From positions 1,674,001-1,738,000 of the forward strand of contig NZ_LT629971.1 of assembly GCF_900108565.1 (NCBI RefSeq): a DNA stretch of 64,000 nucleotides. The letters run 5' to 3'. Source of the stretch: Mycolicibacterium rutilum (GTDB taxonomy: Bacteria; Actinomycetota; Actinomycetes; Mycobacteriales; Mycobacteriaceae). The notes under the pieces are model-generated. The model had not been told where the DNA came from and did not search any database. It saw nothing but the letters and a program-made list of their open reading frames with translations. Shown here in pieces: positions 36,521-45,484 of the stretch; within the stretch, counting starts at the first letter, position 1; every line of letters begins with the position of its first letter. The position numbers were made by a program, and so were the translations under genes.

Positions 36521-37418
36521 TCTGTCGGGTCAATATGTGTTGCCCCAGTGCGAACTTCACTAATTGCTCGATTATCGGCCGGTTGAGCTCGACACCATAG
36601 GGCAGCGGGTCCGCGCCCGTCGTCTTCATCACTTCTGCGTACATCCGATCGGCTGAGTTGGCCACCTGTCCGCTGGCGAGCTGAGCGACATAGCGCTCCT
36701 TGGCTTCGCTGAAAGCGGTGTATACCGCAGCCGCCGCGTCCGGGTAGCGCTGCAGCACTTCGTCCTTGAGGACGATGACGTGGTTGATGGGGTAGAACGC
36801 ACGATCACGCAACGCGCTGATTGCGGCCCCGCGGGGGTCGGGGATCAACGGTGCCACATCAGGATGGTCGACGTCGACCCCGATGACCGCGTCGATTTCG
36901 CCTGCGATCAACATATCGGCCAGGTCTGCGCCGGGGCCGACGGAGACCACGTTGGGCGGTGGGACGTACGACTCCACGTGTTCGTCGCCCGATAACAGCC
37001 ACGTCACGCGATCGAGGTCGACGTCGTATTCGGAGGCGAGAATGCCGCGGGCCCACACACCGGTGGTAACGGTGTACCCCCGATTGACCCCGACCCGCCG
37101 ACCTTCGAGGTCCTTCGGGTGCCGGATCGTCGAGTGGCGGTTGTACAGGATGGCCCCGTGGTGGAACCCCCGCACGAGGAAGATCGGTAAGGCGGTGAAG
37201 GCGACACCGTGTTCGCGTGCCGTCAGGTACGTCGTAAGCGCCATCTCGCTGACGTCGAACTCCAGGTGGCGAACCATTCGGCGGAACCCCTTGACCAACG
37301 AGGGTAGTTCCTGGAACTGCAGCTGAAAACCTGCAGGAAATACCAAGCCCTCCTTGAGTGCCTGGTTGGCTCCTTGAGAGCGCGTCAGCGTGGTCAGCAC
37401 GCGGCGGCTGTCAGGCAT
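36495..37418 (-). CDS. 4,5-dihydroxyphthalate-decarboxylase-like protein (Pht5 family, PBP2 fold)
   Basis: A 307-residue protein of the NMT1/periplasmic-binding-like fold. It has no signal peptide and resembles Pht5, the 4,5-dihydroxyphthalate decarboxylase that yields protocatechuate. Shared features include GFRRMVRHLEFDVSEMALTT, FLVRGFHHGAILYN, RHPKDLEGRRVGVNRGY and WARGILASEYDVDLDRVTW. I chose ATG 37418 (MPDSRRVL). It overlaps the reductase 3' end by 26 bp convergently and is divergent from the alcohol dehydrogenase. Decarboxylation of a dihydroxy-phthalate-like acid is the best guess. Confidence 0.82.
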   Translation of the reverse strand: MPDSRRVLTTLTRSQGANQALKEGLVFPAGFQLQFQELPSLVKGFRRMVRHLEFDVSEMALTTYLTAREHGVAFTALPIFLVRGFHHGAILYNRHSTIRHPKDLEGRRVGVNRGYTVTTGVWARGILASEYDVDLDRVTWLLSGDEHVESYVPPPNVVSVGPGADLADMLIAGEIDAVIGVDVDHPDVAPLIPDPRGAAISALRDRAFYPINHVIVLKDEVLQRYPDAAAAVYTAFSEAKERYVAQLASGQVANSADRMYAEVMKTTGADPLPYGVELNRPIIEQLVKFALGQHILTRQIKVDDVFV

Positions 37419-37450
37419 CGGTCTCCGGTTCTGGTGGGGCGGGCAGCGCT

Positions 37451-37561
37451 TGGTAAATTGGCATGACCATTGTGCCATAGCCGCTGCGGGCCATGAGACT
37501 CATGGCGACCCTGGTGAGCAGTACTTCGAAATGGTAAATTGGCATTACCATTGTGCCATAG
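37451..37561 (+). promoter_or_regulatory. Two near-identical 30-bp operator-like repeats in a divergent promoter
   Basis: Units at 37451-37480 and 37532-37561 are identical at 29 of 30 bases (starting TGGTAAATTGGCAT). Each holds TGGCAT(G/T)ACCA, a GntR/FCD-like inverted repeat. The second also has ATGGTAA and TTACCAT arms 7 bp apart. The spacing of 81 bp between units, and the position between the divergent decarboxylase-like and dehydrogenase genes, suggest looping repression. The regulator is inferred to be the GntR protein at 33355. Confidence 0.6.
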
Positions 37562-38703
37562 TGATTGCGAGGGATGAGTTGGTCGAGCGCGTACTGGCTG
37601 CTGTACGCACGGCGCCGAACACGACCGAGTTGCGGGAGTTGCCTTGGCCCGAACTGTCCGATGATTCCGCGCTTCTGAAGGTCGAGGTCGCAGGGATCTG
37701 CGGCACGGATGTCAAGATGTACTCCAAACCGCCGTTCGACGAACCGGTGATCATGGGGCACGAGAACGTCGGCACCATTGCCGCGGTCGGGGAGAAATTC
37801 ACCCGGTTGCATGGCGTGGGTGAAGGCGATCGAATCTTCGTCGAGCATTACGTTGGTTGCTACAAGTGTGAATGGTGCCGTATCGGCGAATACCGACACT
37901 GCGAGGCAACCGACTGGCGCACTAACGCCGACGCGCGCAGGTACGGTTACACCTCAGCCAACAACCCCGGAACGCTGTGGGGTGGCTTCTCGGAATACAT
38001 GTACTTGCCCTGGAATGCTGTGGTACACAAGGTGCCCGACAGTGTCGATGCTGAACTGGCCGGTCTCGTAACTCCCTTGTCGAACGGCATCGAGTGGGCA
38101 CTGATCGCCGCAGGTGTTGGATACGCCGACACTGTCCTGATTCAAGGACCGGGCCAGCAGGGACTGTCGCAAGTCGTGGCTTGCAAGCAAGCCGGCGCGT
38201 CCCAGATCATCGTTACGGGCGCAACGCGGGACAAAGCTCGCCTGGACCTCGCGCTGCAACTCGGCGCGGACGAAGTGATCGACATTGACGCCGAAGCTCC
38301 TTACGACCGGATCATGGATCTGACTGACGGCCGTGGCGTCGACTTCGTGCTCGACTGCACTTCGCGGGCTGGTGTTGCACCGGTTTTGCTTGGCATCGAC
38401 GCCTTGAAACGCCGTGAGGGCACGTTGCTGATTCAGGGTGAACTCTCCGCGTTCCCCGATTTCCCGGTGAAGAAGCTCACCGAGAAGGCCATCACTATCA
38501 AGAGCGCACGCGGCCATAGTTACCGCGCGTGTGAGCTCGCGCTCGAACAGCTTGCGTCGCGCAGGTTCCCGCTGGAGCGGCTGTCTACGCACAGATTCCC
38601 GCTCAATCAGGTCGACAGGGCTATCAGAGCGCTGGCCGGCGACACGGAGGACGCCGACGTCATCCATATTTCGCTGATGCCTTGGCTGGGAAAGGAGCCC
38701 TGA
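37561..38703 (+). CDS. Zinc-dependent alcohol dehydrogenase (MDR family)
   Basis: A 380-residue MDR enzyme. The catalytic zinc region is GICGTDVKMYSKPPFD with GHENVG. A partial structural-zinc lobe is seen (YVGCYKCEWCRIGEYRHC). The Rossmann motif is LIQGPGQQGLSQVVACKQAG. Predicted to oxidise an alcohol or dihydrodiol with NAD. The start is uncertain: GTG 37561 lies in the last base of the operator-like repeat, and TTG 37579 has an AGGGA upstream. The next gene starts 2 bp after its stop. Confidence 0.8.
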   Translation: MIARDELVERVLAAVRTAPNTTELRELPWPELSDDSALLKVEVAGICGTDVKMYSKPPFDEPVIMGHENVGTIAAVGEKFTRLHGVGEGDRIFVEHYVGCYKCEWCRIGEYRHCEATDWRTNADARRYGYTSANNPGTLWGGFSEYMYLPWNAVVHKVPDSVDAELAGLVTPLSNGIEWALIAAGVGYADTVLIQGPGQQGLSQVVACKQAGASQIIVTGATRDKARLDLALQLGADEVIDIDAEAPYDRIMDLTDGRGVDFVLDCTSRAGVAPVLLGIDALKRREGTLLIQGELSAFPDFPVKKLTEKAITIKSARGHSYRACELALEQLASRRFPLERLSTHRFPLNQVDRAIRALAGDTEDADVIHISLMPWLGKEP

Positions 38704-38705
38704 CC

Positions 38706-39398
38706 GTGTCCGTCGTCGTTCGCAATCCACCTCGCGCCCATCCCGCGGTGCGGGAGGAACTTGCCCAGTTCGGCGTTGCGACCATCCATGAAGCGCAGGG
38801 CCGCACCGGGCTGCTCGCTGCGTACATGACGCCGATCTACACCGGCGCACGGGTCTGCGGATCGGCGGTGACTGTCAGTGTGCCGCCAGATGACAACTGG
38901 ATGATCCATGTGGCGGTGGAGCAGTGTCAGGCAGGTGATGTCCTGGTGGTCGCTCCCGAAGAGCCCTCGGAGTGTGGGTATTTCGGTGAATTGCTGGCCA
39001 CGGCACTCGCGGCCCGTGGCGTGGGCGGTCTGGTGATCGACGCCGGATGCCGGGACGTCACCGAACTCGCCGCCATGAAGTTCCCGGTCTGGTCGAAATG
39101 TGTCTCAGCACAGGGCACGGTCAAGAAACGTCTTGGCTCGGTCAATATTGGGATCACCTGTGCCGGCGCCTGGGTCGAACCGGGTGACGTCGTGGTCGGC
39201 GACGACGACGGGGTCGTCGTCGTCCCCCGCGCGGAGGCCGCTGCCGTCGCAGCGGCATCCAAGCTGCGCGAGACCAAGGAAGCTGAGAACCAGAAGCGTT
39301 ACATGCGTGGTGAACTGAGCCTCGATGTCAACAACATGCGTGCCGACCTTGTCCGCGCGGGGCTGCGCTACGTCGACTATAAGGATGCCGTGCGGTGA
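38706..39398 (+). CDS. ligK: 4-carboxy-4-hydroxy-2-oxoadipate aldolase (LigK/ProA type, RraA-like)
   Basis: A 230-residue RraA-like class II aldolase of the HMG/CHA type. Diagnostic blocks are ATIHEAQGRTGLLAAYMTPI, GDNWMIHVAVEQ-like (PPDDNWMIHVAVEQ), GELLATALAARGVGGLVIDA with GCRDV (substrate Arg and metal Asp) and GDVVVGDDDGVVVVPR. It splits 4-carboxy-4-hydroxy-2-oxoadipate to pyruvate and oxaloacetate, the last step of protocatechuate 4,5-cleavage. GTG start. The stop overlaps ligJ by 4 bp, and the two enzymes act in sequence. Confidence 0.87.
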   Translation: MSVVVRNPPRAHPAVREELAQFGVATIHEAQGRTGLLAAYMTPIYTGARVCGSAVTVSVPPDDNWMIHVAVEQCQAGDVLVVAPEEPSECGYFGELLATALAARGVGGLVIDAGCRDVTELAAMKFPVWSKCVSAQGTVKKRLGSVNIGITCAGAWVEPGDVVVGDDDGVVVVPRAEAAAVAAASKLRETKEAENQKRYMRGELSLDVNNMRADLVRAGLRYVDYKDAVR

Positions 39399-40453
39399 TC
39401 ATCGACATCCATGGTCATTACACCACCGCGCCACCAGCGCATCAGGCGTTTCGCGACCAACAGCTCGCGGCGTTGGAGGACCCGAGCGCGCCCGCACCGG
39501 CAGCGCCGAGGATCGGTGACGACGAGCTCCGAGAGAGCGTCGAGAACAACCAGCTGCGCGTGCTTCGCGAGCGGGGTGGTGATCTGATGCTTTTATCCCC
39601 GAGAGCTTCCGGGATGGAGCACCATGTAGCGGACCAGGCCACTGCCACCGCGTGGGCCCGCGCGTCCAACGACCTGGTCCACCGTGTGGCCCAGCTGTAT
39701 CCCTACGCTTTCGCGCCAGTGGCTCAGTTGCCGCAGACACCTAGTGGAGATCTGCGTCCCGTGGTCGACGAGCTACGACGTTGCTTGGATGAACTCGGTT
39801 TCGTCGGGTGCAACGTCAACCCGGACCCAACGGCCGGGTACTGGACGACGCCCCCGATGACGGACGAATACTGGTACCCGCTGTACGAGGCCATGATCGA
39901 CTTGGAAGTGCCTGCGATGCTTCATGTCTCTACCTCGTGTAATCCAAACTTCCACACTCTGGGCGCGCACTATCTCAATGCTGACACGAGCGTCTTCATG
40001 CAGTTCGTACAGTCCGATTTGTTCCAGCGATACCCAAAGTTGACCTTTGTGATCCCGCATGGAGGCGGCGCCGTCCCGTACCACTGGGGCCGTTACCGCG
40101 GCTTGGCCGCTCGGCTGGGCAGGCCAGACCCAAGCGAACTCCTGCGAAATGTATTCTTCGACACCTGCGTCTATCACCAGGCTGGAATCGACCTGCTGCA
40201 CCGAGTGATCGGTCCGGCGAACCTGCTCTTCGCATCCGAAATGCTCGGCGCGGTTCGTGGAGCCGACCCGGACACCGGAGTCGCATGGGACGACACGCTG
40301 GTCTACATCAACAAGCTCGGTCTGGGCGAGGAAGATCACCACGCGGTGGTCCAGGGGAATGCGCGCCGGGTGTATCCCCGGCTGGACCGGTATTTGGCCA
40401 GTAAGAAACCCGTCGGCAACGGATCCGCCGCCGTCGACGTCTGTTTCGGATGA
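39395..40453 (+). CDS. ligJ: 4-oxalomesaconate hydratase (LigJ type, amidohydrolase family)
   Basis: A 352-residue amidohydrolase-fold protein. Zinc ligands are DIHGHYT near the N-terminus, HVSTSCNPNFHTLGAHYLNAD in the middle (His) and FASEMLGAVRG toward the end. It closely follows LigJ: ENNQLRVLRERGGDLMLLSP, VGCNVNPDPTAGYW, IPHGGGAVPYHWGRYRGLAA and FFDTCVYHQAGIDLL. It hydrates 4-oxalomesaconate to 4-carboxy-4-hydroxy-2-oxoadipate, the LigK substrate. GTG start, overlapping ligK. Confidence 0.9.
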   Translation: MIIDIHGHYTTAPPAHQAFRDQQLAALEDPSAPAPAAPRIGDDELRESVENNQLRVLRERGGDLMLLSPRASGMEHHVADQATATAWARASNDLVHRVAQLYPYAFAPVAQLPQTPSGDLRPVVDELRRCLDELGFVGCNVNPDPTAGYWTTPPMTDEYWYPLYEAMIDLEVPAMLHVSTSCNPNFHTLGAHYLNADTSVFMQFVQSDLFQRYPKLTFVIPHGGGAVPYHWGRYRGLAARLGRPDPSELLRNVFFDTCVYHQAGIDLLHRVIGPANLLFASEMLGAVRGADPDTGVAWDDTLVYINKLGLGEEDHHAVVQGNARRVYPRLDRYLASKKPVGNGSAAVDVCFG

Positions 40454-40526
40454 GGTGGCAAGTGTCACGTAGAAGTCTCGCAGCGCAAGCGTGCACAACC
40501 AACGAATAGAGGGAGGCCGAGACTCG

Positions 40527-41738
40527 GTGAGCACGATCCCAGAGTTCGACGTCGACATCTTTTCCGACGAGGTGTTGCAGGATCCGTTCCCCACGTACGC
40601 CCGCATGCGGGAGCTGGGGCCGGTCGTCCGTCTGACCGTGAATGGCGTGCTCGCGGTGGCGCGGTATGCCGAAGTGCGTGCAGTTTTGATGGACCACACT
40701 CGATTCATATCCGGCAAAGGTGTCGGCTTCAACAGTCAGTTCAACGAGGTCCGTCAACACAGCGTCATCGCGTCTGACTCGCCACGCCACGACATGCTGC
40801 GCGGTGTTCTTCAGGATCGGCTCGGGCCCCGTTCGATTCGCAATGTGGAGAGGGTCATTCGGCCCAGAGCTCAATCGCTCGTCGACGAGATGACCAGAAG
40901 AGGATCCTTCGACGCGGTGATCGACTTCGGTCAGGTCTTTCCCGTCGAGGTCGTCGGAGAGCTGATCGGGCTCCCCGTTGATGCTCGATCGGAGTTGCTG
41001 CGCTGGGCCAACGGTGCCTTCAACGCCTTTGGACCGCCGGGCGATCGCACGTCGGCGGGCCTGGCCGACATCGCCGAGCAGTTCGAGTACATCCGCACCG
41101 TCGCAACGAGGGACCAACTGGCGCCGGGCAGCATGGGGGCCGCAGTATACGAAGCGGCCGACGCCGGGATCATCCCCGAGGAGTACTGCCTCCACCTACT
41201 TTCGGCGTATCTCACGGCGGGGATGGACACGACCGTCAACGCGCTTGGGGCGATGGTGTGGCTGCTCGGTTCGCATCCCGAGCAGTGGCAGGAGCTTCGC
41301 AGGTTGCCCCACCGGGTCAACGCAGTGGTGAATGAGGTGTTGAGGATCGAAGCACCTGCGCAGCTCTTCTCCCGTGTCGCAGCGGTGGACGCCGACGTGA
41401 GCGGGATCGAGATCGCCGCGGGCGAGCGGGTAGCTGTCATCTATGGCAGCGCCAATCGCGATGAGCGCCAGTATCCCGACCCAGACAAATTCGACATTCA
41501 CCGAAACGCCGCGGGCCATCTGACCTTTGGAACCGGTCTTCATGCCTGCGCGGGCCAGGTATTGGCCCGGATCGAGCTCCAGGCAGTGTTGGAATCGATG
41601 ATCGAGCGCGTCGAGACGCTCACAGTCGGAGATCCCACCCGCAAGCTAAACAACGTGTTGCGTGGATTCTCGCATATTCCTGCAACTTTCACGCCCGCTC
41701 CGGTCAAGGATCCAGTCCTTTCCGGAGAAACGGCGTGA
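40527..41738 (+). CDS. Cytochrome P450, CYP199-like (para-substituted benzoate oxidation)
   Basis: A 403-residue class I P450. Motifs in order are I-helix LTAGMDTTVNALG, ExxR in NEVLRIEAPAQLF and heme-binding FGTGLHACAGQVLARIE with the ligand Cys. The signatures ANGAFNAFGPPGD, QLAPGSMGA and SANRDERQYPDPDKFDIHRN match the CYP199A family, which demethylates 4-methoxybenzoate and oxidises other para-substituted benzoates. GTG 40527 has GAGGGAGG upstream. Its electron chain is the ferredoxin at 34920 and the broken reductase at 35240. The ALDH gene overlaps its stop. Confidence 0.85.
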   Translation: MSTIPEFDVDIFSDEVLQDPFPTYARMRELGPVVRLTVNGVLAVARYAEVRAVLMDHTRFISGKGVGFNSQFNEVRQHSVIASDSPRHDMLRGVLQDRLGPRSIRNVERVIRPRAQSLVDEMTRRGSFDAVIDFGQVFPVEVVGELIGLPVDARSELLRWANGAFNAFGPPGDRTSAGLADIAEQFEYIRTVATRDQLAPGSMGAAVYEAADAGIIPEEYCLHLLSAYLTAGMDTTVNALGAMVWLLGSHPEQWQELRRLPHRVNAVVNEVLRIEAPAQLFSRVAAVDADVSGIEIAAGERVAVIYGSANRDERQYPDPDKFDIHRNAAGHLTFGTGLHACAGQVLARIELQAVLESMIERVETLTVGDPTRKLNNVLRGFSHIPATFTPAPVKDPVLSGETA

Positions 41739-43156
41739 TCGGCAGGCGCCACAGCCATATCTATGTCGATGGTGTCTGGCGGAAGGCCGATTCCGATGCC
41801 ATCATCGACCTCACCGATCCGGCCACCGAGGACTGGGTCGGCAGCGTCCCCGACGGCAACAGCGCGGACGTAGCATCGGCGGCGATCGCGGCACGCGCCG
41901 CGCTGCCGGCGTGGGCCGAAGCGCCGTCCAACGATCGTGCAACCCTGATCGCCGCGCTGGCCGACGGTTTCGATGAACGGCGCGAGGAGATCGCGCGCCT
42001 CGTCACGGCCCAGAATGGAGCCGTCATCTCGAGGTCACGTCGTACCAATGGCACTCGTCCCATAGCTCTCTACCGCCACTATGCCGAGGAAGCCGGATCC
42101 TTCGAGCCCGAAGTCGCCAGTGCCGACGGGAAGGGCATTGTCAGACGTGAACCGGTAGGCGTCGTCGGGATCATCATCCCGTGGAATGCGCCACAGTCCT
42201 TACTTGCCCACAAGCTGGCTCCGGCTCTAGCCGCAGGGTGCACGGTCGTTGTGAAACCTGCGCAGGAAACATCTTTGGACTCATTGCTCATCGGGGAGCT
42301 CGCTGCTGCAGTCGGCTTTCCTCCCGGTGTGATCAACGTCGTCACCGGTGGCCGCCTTACAGGGGCCGCAGTGGTAGACGATCCGAACATAGACATGGTG
42401 TCCTTCACCGGTTCCACGGGTGCCGGTCGCGCAGTCGCCTCGCGTGCAGGCCATCTCTTGAAGCCGGTCATAGCGGAGTTGGGCGGAAAGTCGGCGGCCG
42501 TGCTGCTCGACGATGCAGACCTCGAGCTCTTTTCCGACAACTTGGTCACCACCTGCCTGCCGAATACGGGTCAGGTCTGCTACTCATGCACGCGTGTCAT
42601 CGCACCTCGCGCACGCTTCGGGGATGTGCTCGACGTCGTCACATCATCCTTGGCCAGTGCGCAGGTGGGTGACCCGCTGGATCCAAAGACAGTCTTCGGT
42701 CCGCTTGTCAGCGCGGCGCAGCGCGCACGTGTCGAGGACTACATCGACTCGGCTCGTGCCGAAGGAGCTCGGGTGATCCTCGGAGGTGGCCGTCCGTCCA
42801 ACCCGACCGGTTTCTATGTCGAGCCCACGGTGATCGTCGACGTCGATCGTACGATGCGCGTGTTCCGCGAAGAGATATTCGGACCCGTGCTGGTCGTAGT
42901 TCCTCATGGTGGAGATGATGACGCAACTCGCGTGGCCAATGATTCGTCCTATGGGCTAGGCGGCGCGGTGTTCAGTCGTGACGTCGAGCGTGCGACGGCG
43001 GTGGCGCGCAATATGCAGACCGCCCGCATTTCGATCAACGCGCGGGACCACGGTGTCTCCGACCCAGCCGATGGATACAAAGACAGCGGAGTCGGCGGCT
43101 CGCTCGATATTTCCTCCCACCTTCGACTCAAGTCCATTGCGCGAGCGGTGAACTGA
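41735..43156 (+). CDS. NAD(P)-dependent aldehyde dehydrogenase
   Basis: A 473-residue ALDH. Active-site residues are present: Asn in IIPWNAPQS, Glu in ELGGKSAAVL and Cys in NTGQVCYSCTR. The cofactor motif is SFTGSTGAGR. The C-terminus has the usual KDSGVG. It could oxidise an aromatic aldehyde such as 2-carboxybenzaldehyde, or an aldehyde produced with the P450. GTG start, overlapping the P450 stop by 4 bp, so the two are coupled. Confidence 0.87.
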   Translation: MIGRRHSHIYVDGVWRKADSDAIIDLTDPATEDWVGSVPDGNSADVASAAIAARAALPAWAEAPSNDRATLIAALADGFDERREEIARLVTAQNGAVISRSRRTNGTRPIALYRHYAEEAGSFEPEVASADGKGIVRREPVGVVGIIIPWNAPQSLLAHKLAPALAAGCTVVVKPAQETSLDSLLIGELAAAVGFPPGVINVVTGGRLTGAAVVDDPNIDMVSFTGSTGAGRAVASRAGHLLKPVIAELGGKSAAVLLDDADLELFSDNLVTTCLPNTGQVCYSCTRVIAPRARFGDVLDVVTSSLASAQVGDPLDPKTVFGPLVSAAQRARVEDYIDSARAEGARVILGGGRPSNPTGFYVEPTVIVDVDRTMRVFREEIFGPVLVVVPHGGDDDATRVANDSSYGLGGAVFSRDVERATAVARNMQTARISINARDHGVSDPADGYKDSGVGGSLDISSHLRLKSIARAVN

Positions 43157-43718
43157 GATGGCCCCCGCTTACTTCCTCACTTCTACTCAATACTGATTTG
43201 CCTGGCGTCCAAAACGGTTCGGTACGGATGCTGCGTCGATCCCACCGAACGACGGGCGTACGCGGACGAAGAGCCGGCGACCATCAATCCAGTTGCCGTC
43301 GACGGTCCTTACTAATGTGCTCGATGGACTTACGACAACCTATTCTGGCTTAAGTCGGTGCCATCATCACTGCCTACATTGCCCTCGCGTTGGCGATCGC
43401 ATAGCCGCTTCAGGGTCCGGACCAGCTGGCTTCGAAGTGGATGTCCACCGCCACGCACCCGAAGCCATCCGAACATGGGCCGACGATTACCGAAACCTTC
43501 TGGGCGTCACGGAAAAACCTTCTGGGCATCACGAAAAAATAATCGGCGAGTGACCCGAGATGCCGGTTTCATTTTCTTCCACTAACCAGTGAGCCACGTC
43601 AACGAGCTCGATGTGGGTTTCTCACATAAAGCACATCGAACTTCACTATGGAGAAGCGTGTGGCGATCGTGCGCCTCGGCGTCCGTGGTCGTATACCGCG
43701 TTCACCGGGCAGTATCGT
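43157..43718. other. Non-coding stretch with a short tandem repeat
   Basis: No convincing gene is seen in these 562 bases. The small open frames lack family features and codon bias. A tandem pair of about 22 bp occurs near 43495-43540 (AACCTTCTGGGCGTCACGGA then AACCTTCTGGGCATCACGAA). It separates the ALDH gene from the convergent SnoaL-like gene. Confidence 0.6.
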
Positions 43719-44222
43719 TTACTCGTCGAACCCTTCATCTGGGATGGCAAACACCGTCCGTGCGTTTTCGTTGAGATTGGCAAATCCATCGATGATCACC
43801 CGCTTCACGCGCATCTCGTCGTCAGCGATGCGAATCAGCCACGTGCGAAAGGCCGACCCGGTGAATTCTTCGCTGACCAACGCGGGCGCCTTCCAGCGAC
43901 GAAAATAGAACTCAAGACGGGTCGTCAGCTCCACCACACCCTCATTCACCGGGACGTAGGAAAGTACGTGGCGCAGCTCGAGGCGTTCGTCGAAGATCCC
44001 GTCGCGTTGGTTGAGGTACACCTGTAGGCCATCGCGGCCTTTCCACTGGTGACCACCACGAAAACCGATCTGAAAGTCGTCGGTGAGGACCGCGGCGAAC
44101 ATCGGTTCGGATTTCCTTCGCTTCTCCAATCGAAGGAATAAGTCGATGGTCGCAATGAAGCCAGGCAGGTCCGGGGCGCCGCCGGGTACCTTCCTGTCGG
44201 CCTCCGTTTCTTCGGATGTCAT
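43719..44222 (-). CDS. SnoaL-like / dioxygenase-beta-fold protein
   Basis: A 167-residue cystatin/NTF2-like protein (DLPGFIATIDLFLRLEKRRK, FQIGFRGGHQWKGRDGLQVY, LTTRLEFYFRRWKAPALVSE). The fold is shared by SnoaL cyclases, isomerases and Rieske beta subunits, but no partner alpha subunit lies beside it. The ATG overlaps the IclR stop (ATGA), so it is co-expressed with that regulator. Function not assignable. Confidence 0.65.
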   Translation of the reverse strand: MTSEETEADRKVPGGAPDLPGFIATIDLFLRLEKRRKSEPMFAAVLTDDFQIGFRGGHQWKGRDGLQVYLNQRDGIFDERLELRHVLSYVPVNEGVVELTTRLEFYFRRWKAPALVSEEFTGSAFRTWLIRIADDEMRVKRVIIDGFANLNENARTVFAIPDEGFDE

Positions 44223-45022
44223 CAGCCGAGATTGCGGGCTAGCTCGGCGGCGGCGTCTTTTAGGGCACTGCAAGCTTCGCGAACATCGGAGGGCCGGAAT
44301 CGATAACTCGGCGCTGACGCGTTTAGTGCCAGCCTTATCCCGGAACCACCTTGGGGTACCGCCACGGCAACAGACGCGACGCCTTCCTCACTTTCCTGCC
44401 TGCTGATCGCGAACCCGCTTTTCCTGACCTCTGCCAATTGAGTGCGCAGTTCGGTGAGAGTGCGCACGGAATGCTCAGTGAGTGGCTCCAAATGTGGGTC
44501 GGGGTACAACTGGTCCAGCTCGTCGTCGGATAGGCCGGCGAGTAGGACTTTGCCGGTCGACGTGCAGTGTGCAGGACGCGTGCTACCCAAACGCGAGATC
44601 ACCCGGACGGCAGAAGGGCTTTCGAGTGCCGCGATGAAGCGAACCAGTCTGCCGTCCAACGTTCCTACGTGCACGGTTTCCTGAAGCGTGTCGACCAGCT
44701 GGCGCAGAATCGGGGCGGCCGTGCGTGGTATGTCCATCCTGGAGTGGACAGCGAACGCCACGTTTGTCAGGGACGGTCCGGGCTGGTACGCCTTGCTGGC
44801 CGGATCTTGGCGGACGAACCCACGGTACTGAAGCATCGATAACAGGCGATGCGCGGTCGATGAAGCGACGCGCAGGTACTCACTGGCGTCAGTGAGCCGG
44901 ATCTCAGAGCGCTCTCCTAGGAGGAGGAGTAGGCGAAGAGCGTTGTCGACAGACTCGATCGGATATTGCGGGGGCTTCCCTGTGCTGTCACGCTCCATGC
45001 CCGCGAGTGAGGGTTTCTGCAT
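44222..45022 (-). CDS. IclR-family regulator of the dioxygenase operon (PhtR-like)
   Basis: A winged-helix IclR protein. The N-terminal HTH is RLTDASEYLRVASSTAHRLL with wing GFVRQDPASKAYQPG. The C-terminal effector domain has SRLGSTRPAHCTSTGKVLLA and SRQESEEGVASVAVAV. The first ATG (45022) lies inside an operator-like repeat at 45015-45029, so I think the Met at 44998 (MERDSTGKPPQYP) is the true start, giving 258 residues. It is divergent from the alpha-subunit gene and occupies the place of phtR. Confidence 0.85.
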   Translation of the reverse strand: MQKPSLAGMERDSTGKPPQYPIESVDNALRLLLLLGERSEIRLTDASEYLRVASSTAHRLLSMLQYRGFVRQDPASKAYQPGPSLTNVAFAVHSRMDIPRTAAPILRQLVDTLQETVHVGTLDGRLVRFIAALESPSAVRVISRLGSTRPAHCTSTGKVLLAGLSDDELDQLYPDPHLEPLTEHSVRTLTELRTQLAEVRKSGFAISRQESEEGVASVAVAVPQGGSGIRLALNASAPSYRFRPSDVREACSALKDAAAELARNLG

Positions 45023-45029
45023 GACAGAG
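45015..45029 (+). promoter_or_regulatory. IclR operator-like site at the iclR start
   Basis: TTCTGCATGACAGAG matches the consensus TTCTGCAAAACAGAG (50664-50678) at 13 of 15 bases and is an inverted repeat (TCTG/CAGA). It overlaps the first possible iclR ATG. Suggests autoregulation and supports the downstream start at 44998. Confidence 0.6.
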
Positions 45030-45484
45030 AGCGTACCGCGGTCAGGTTCGAATGCAGGTCGAAGAATCGCGACGAGTCCGGTGCCGGGGGCGAAAAGTCG
45101 CCTTCATGCGCACAAGCCTGGCCGCCGTTTGTCTGCCTTGGCTGCGGCGGGTAGTTGGGGGCCGCCGACTTGCTTCTTGGCGCACGCGGCGGTGCCTTCG
45201 TCGACGAGCAGTTCGCCTGTGGCAGTACAGGATCGCCGCGTTAATACGTTTTGGCTCATCCCTGTGGTAGCCGCTCGGATCGGACGCTTGTCCCCCGCCC
45301 CCCTGTGGTAACGGGTTGCGGTCCTCTTTTGCGCGGTCTAGCGCTCACTCGCTGCAGTCTCGACTAGTCAACGCCCTCGTTTGACTCCACCGGTAAGGAG
45401 ACGGCATACTCTCTGCTAGACAGAGTCGCGTTCTACATAACAGTGAAGGCGCCTTGGTCGGGGATCGAGTCCAGTCGCTGAGTC
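45030..45484. other. Divergent promoter region between iclR and the dioxygenase operon
   Basis: About 455 bases without a convincing gene. It contains the tandem operator at 45411-45445 close to the alpha-subunit start. The rest shows no repeat or motif that I can interpret. Confidence 0.6.
45411..45445 (+). promoter_or_regulatory. Tandem IclR operator-like sites before the dioxygenase alpha gene
   Basis: Two 15-mers: CTCTGCTAGACAGAG (45411-45425) and TTCTACATAACAGTG (45431-45445), start-to-start distance 20 bp. Each matches the site at 50664 at 12 of 15 bases. The same spacing occurs at 50644-50678 and 57693-57727, as expected for a tetrameric IclR regulator binding one DNA face. Confidence 0.65.

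Noticed and set aside
43293..43553. 86-residue open frame between the ALDH and SnoaL-like genes
   Set aside because: No recognisable family, no ribosome-binding site, and it spans a tandem repeat.
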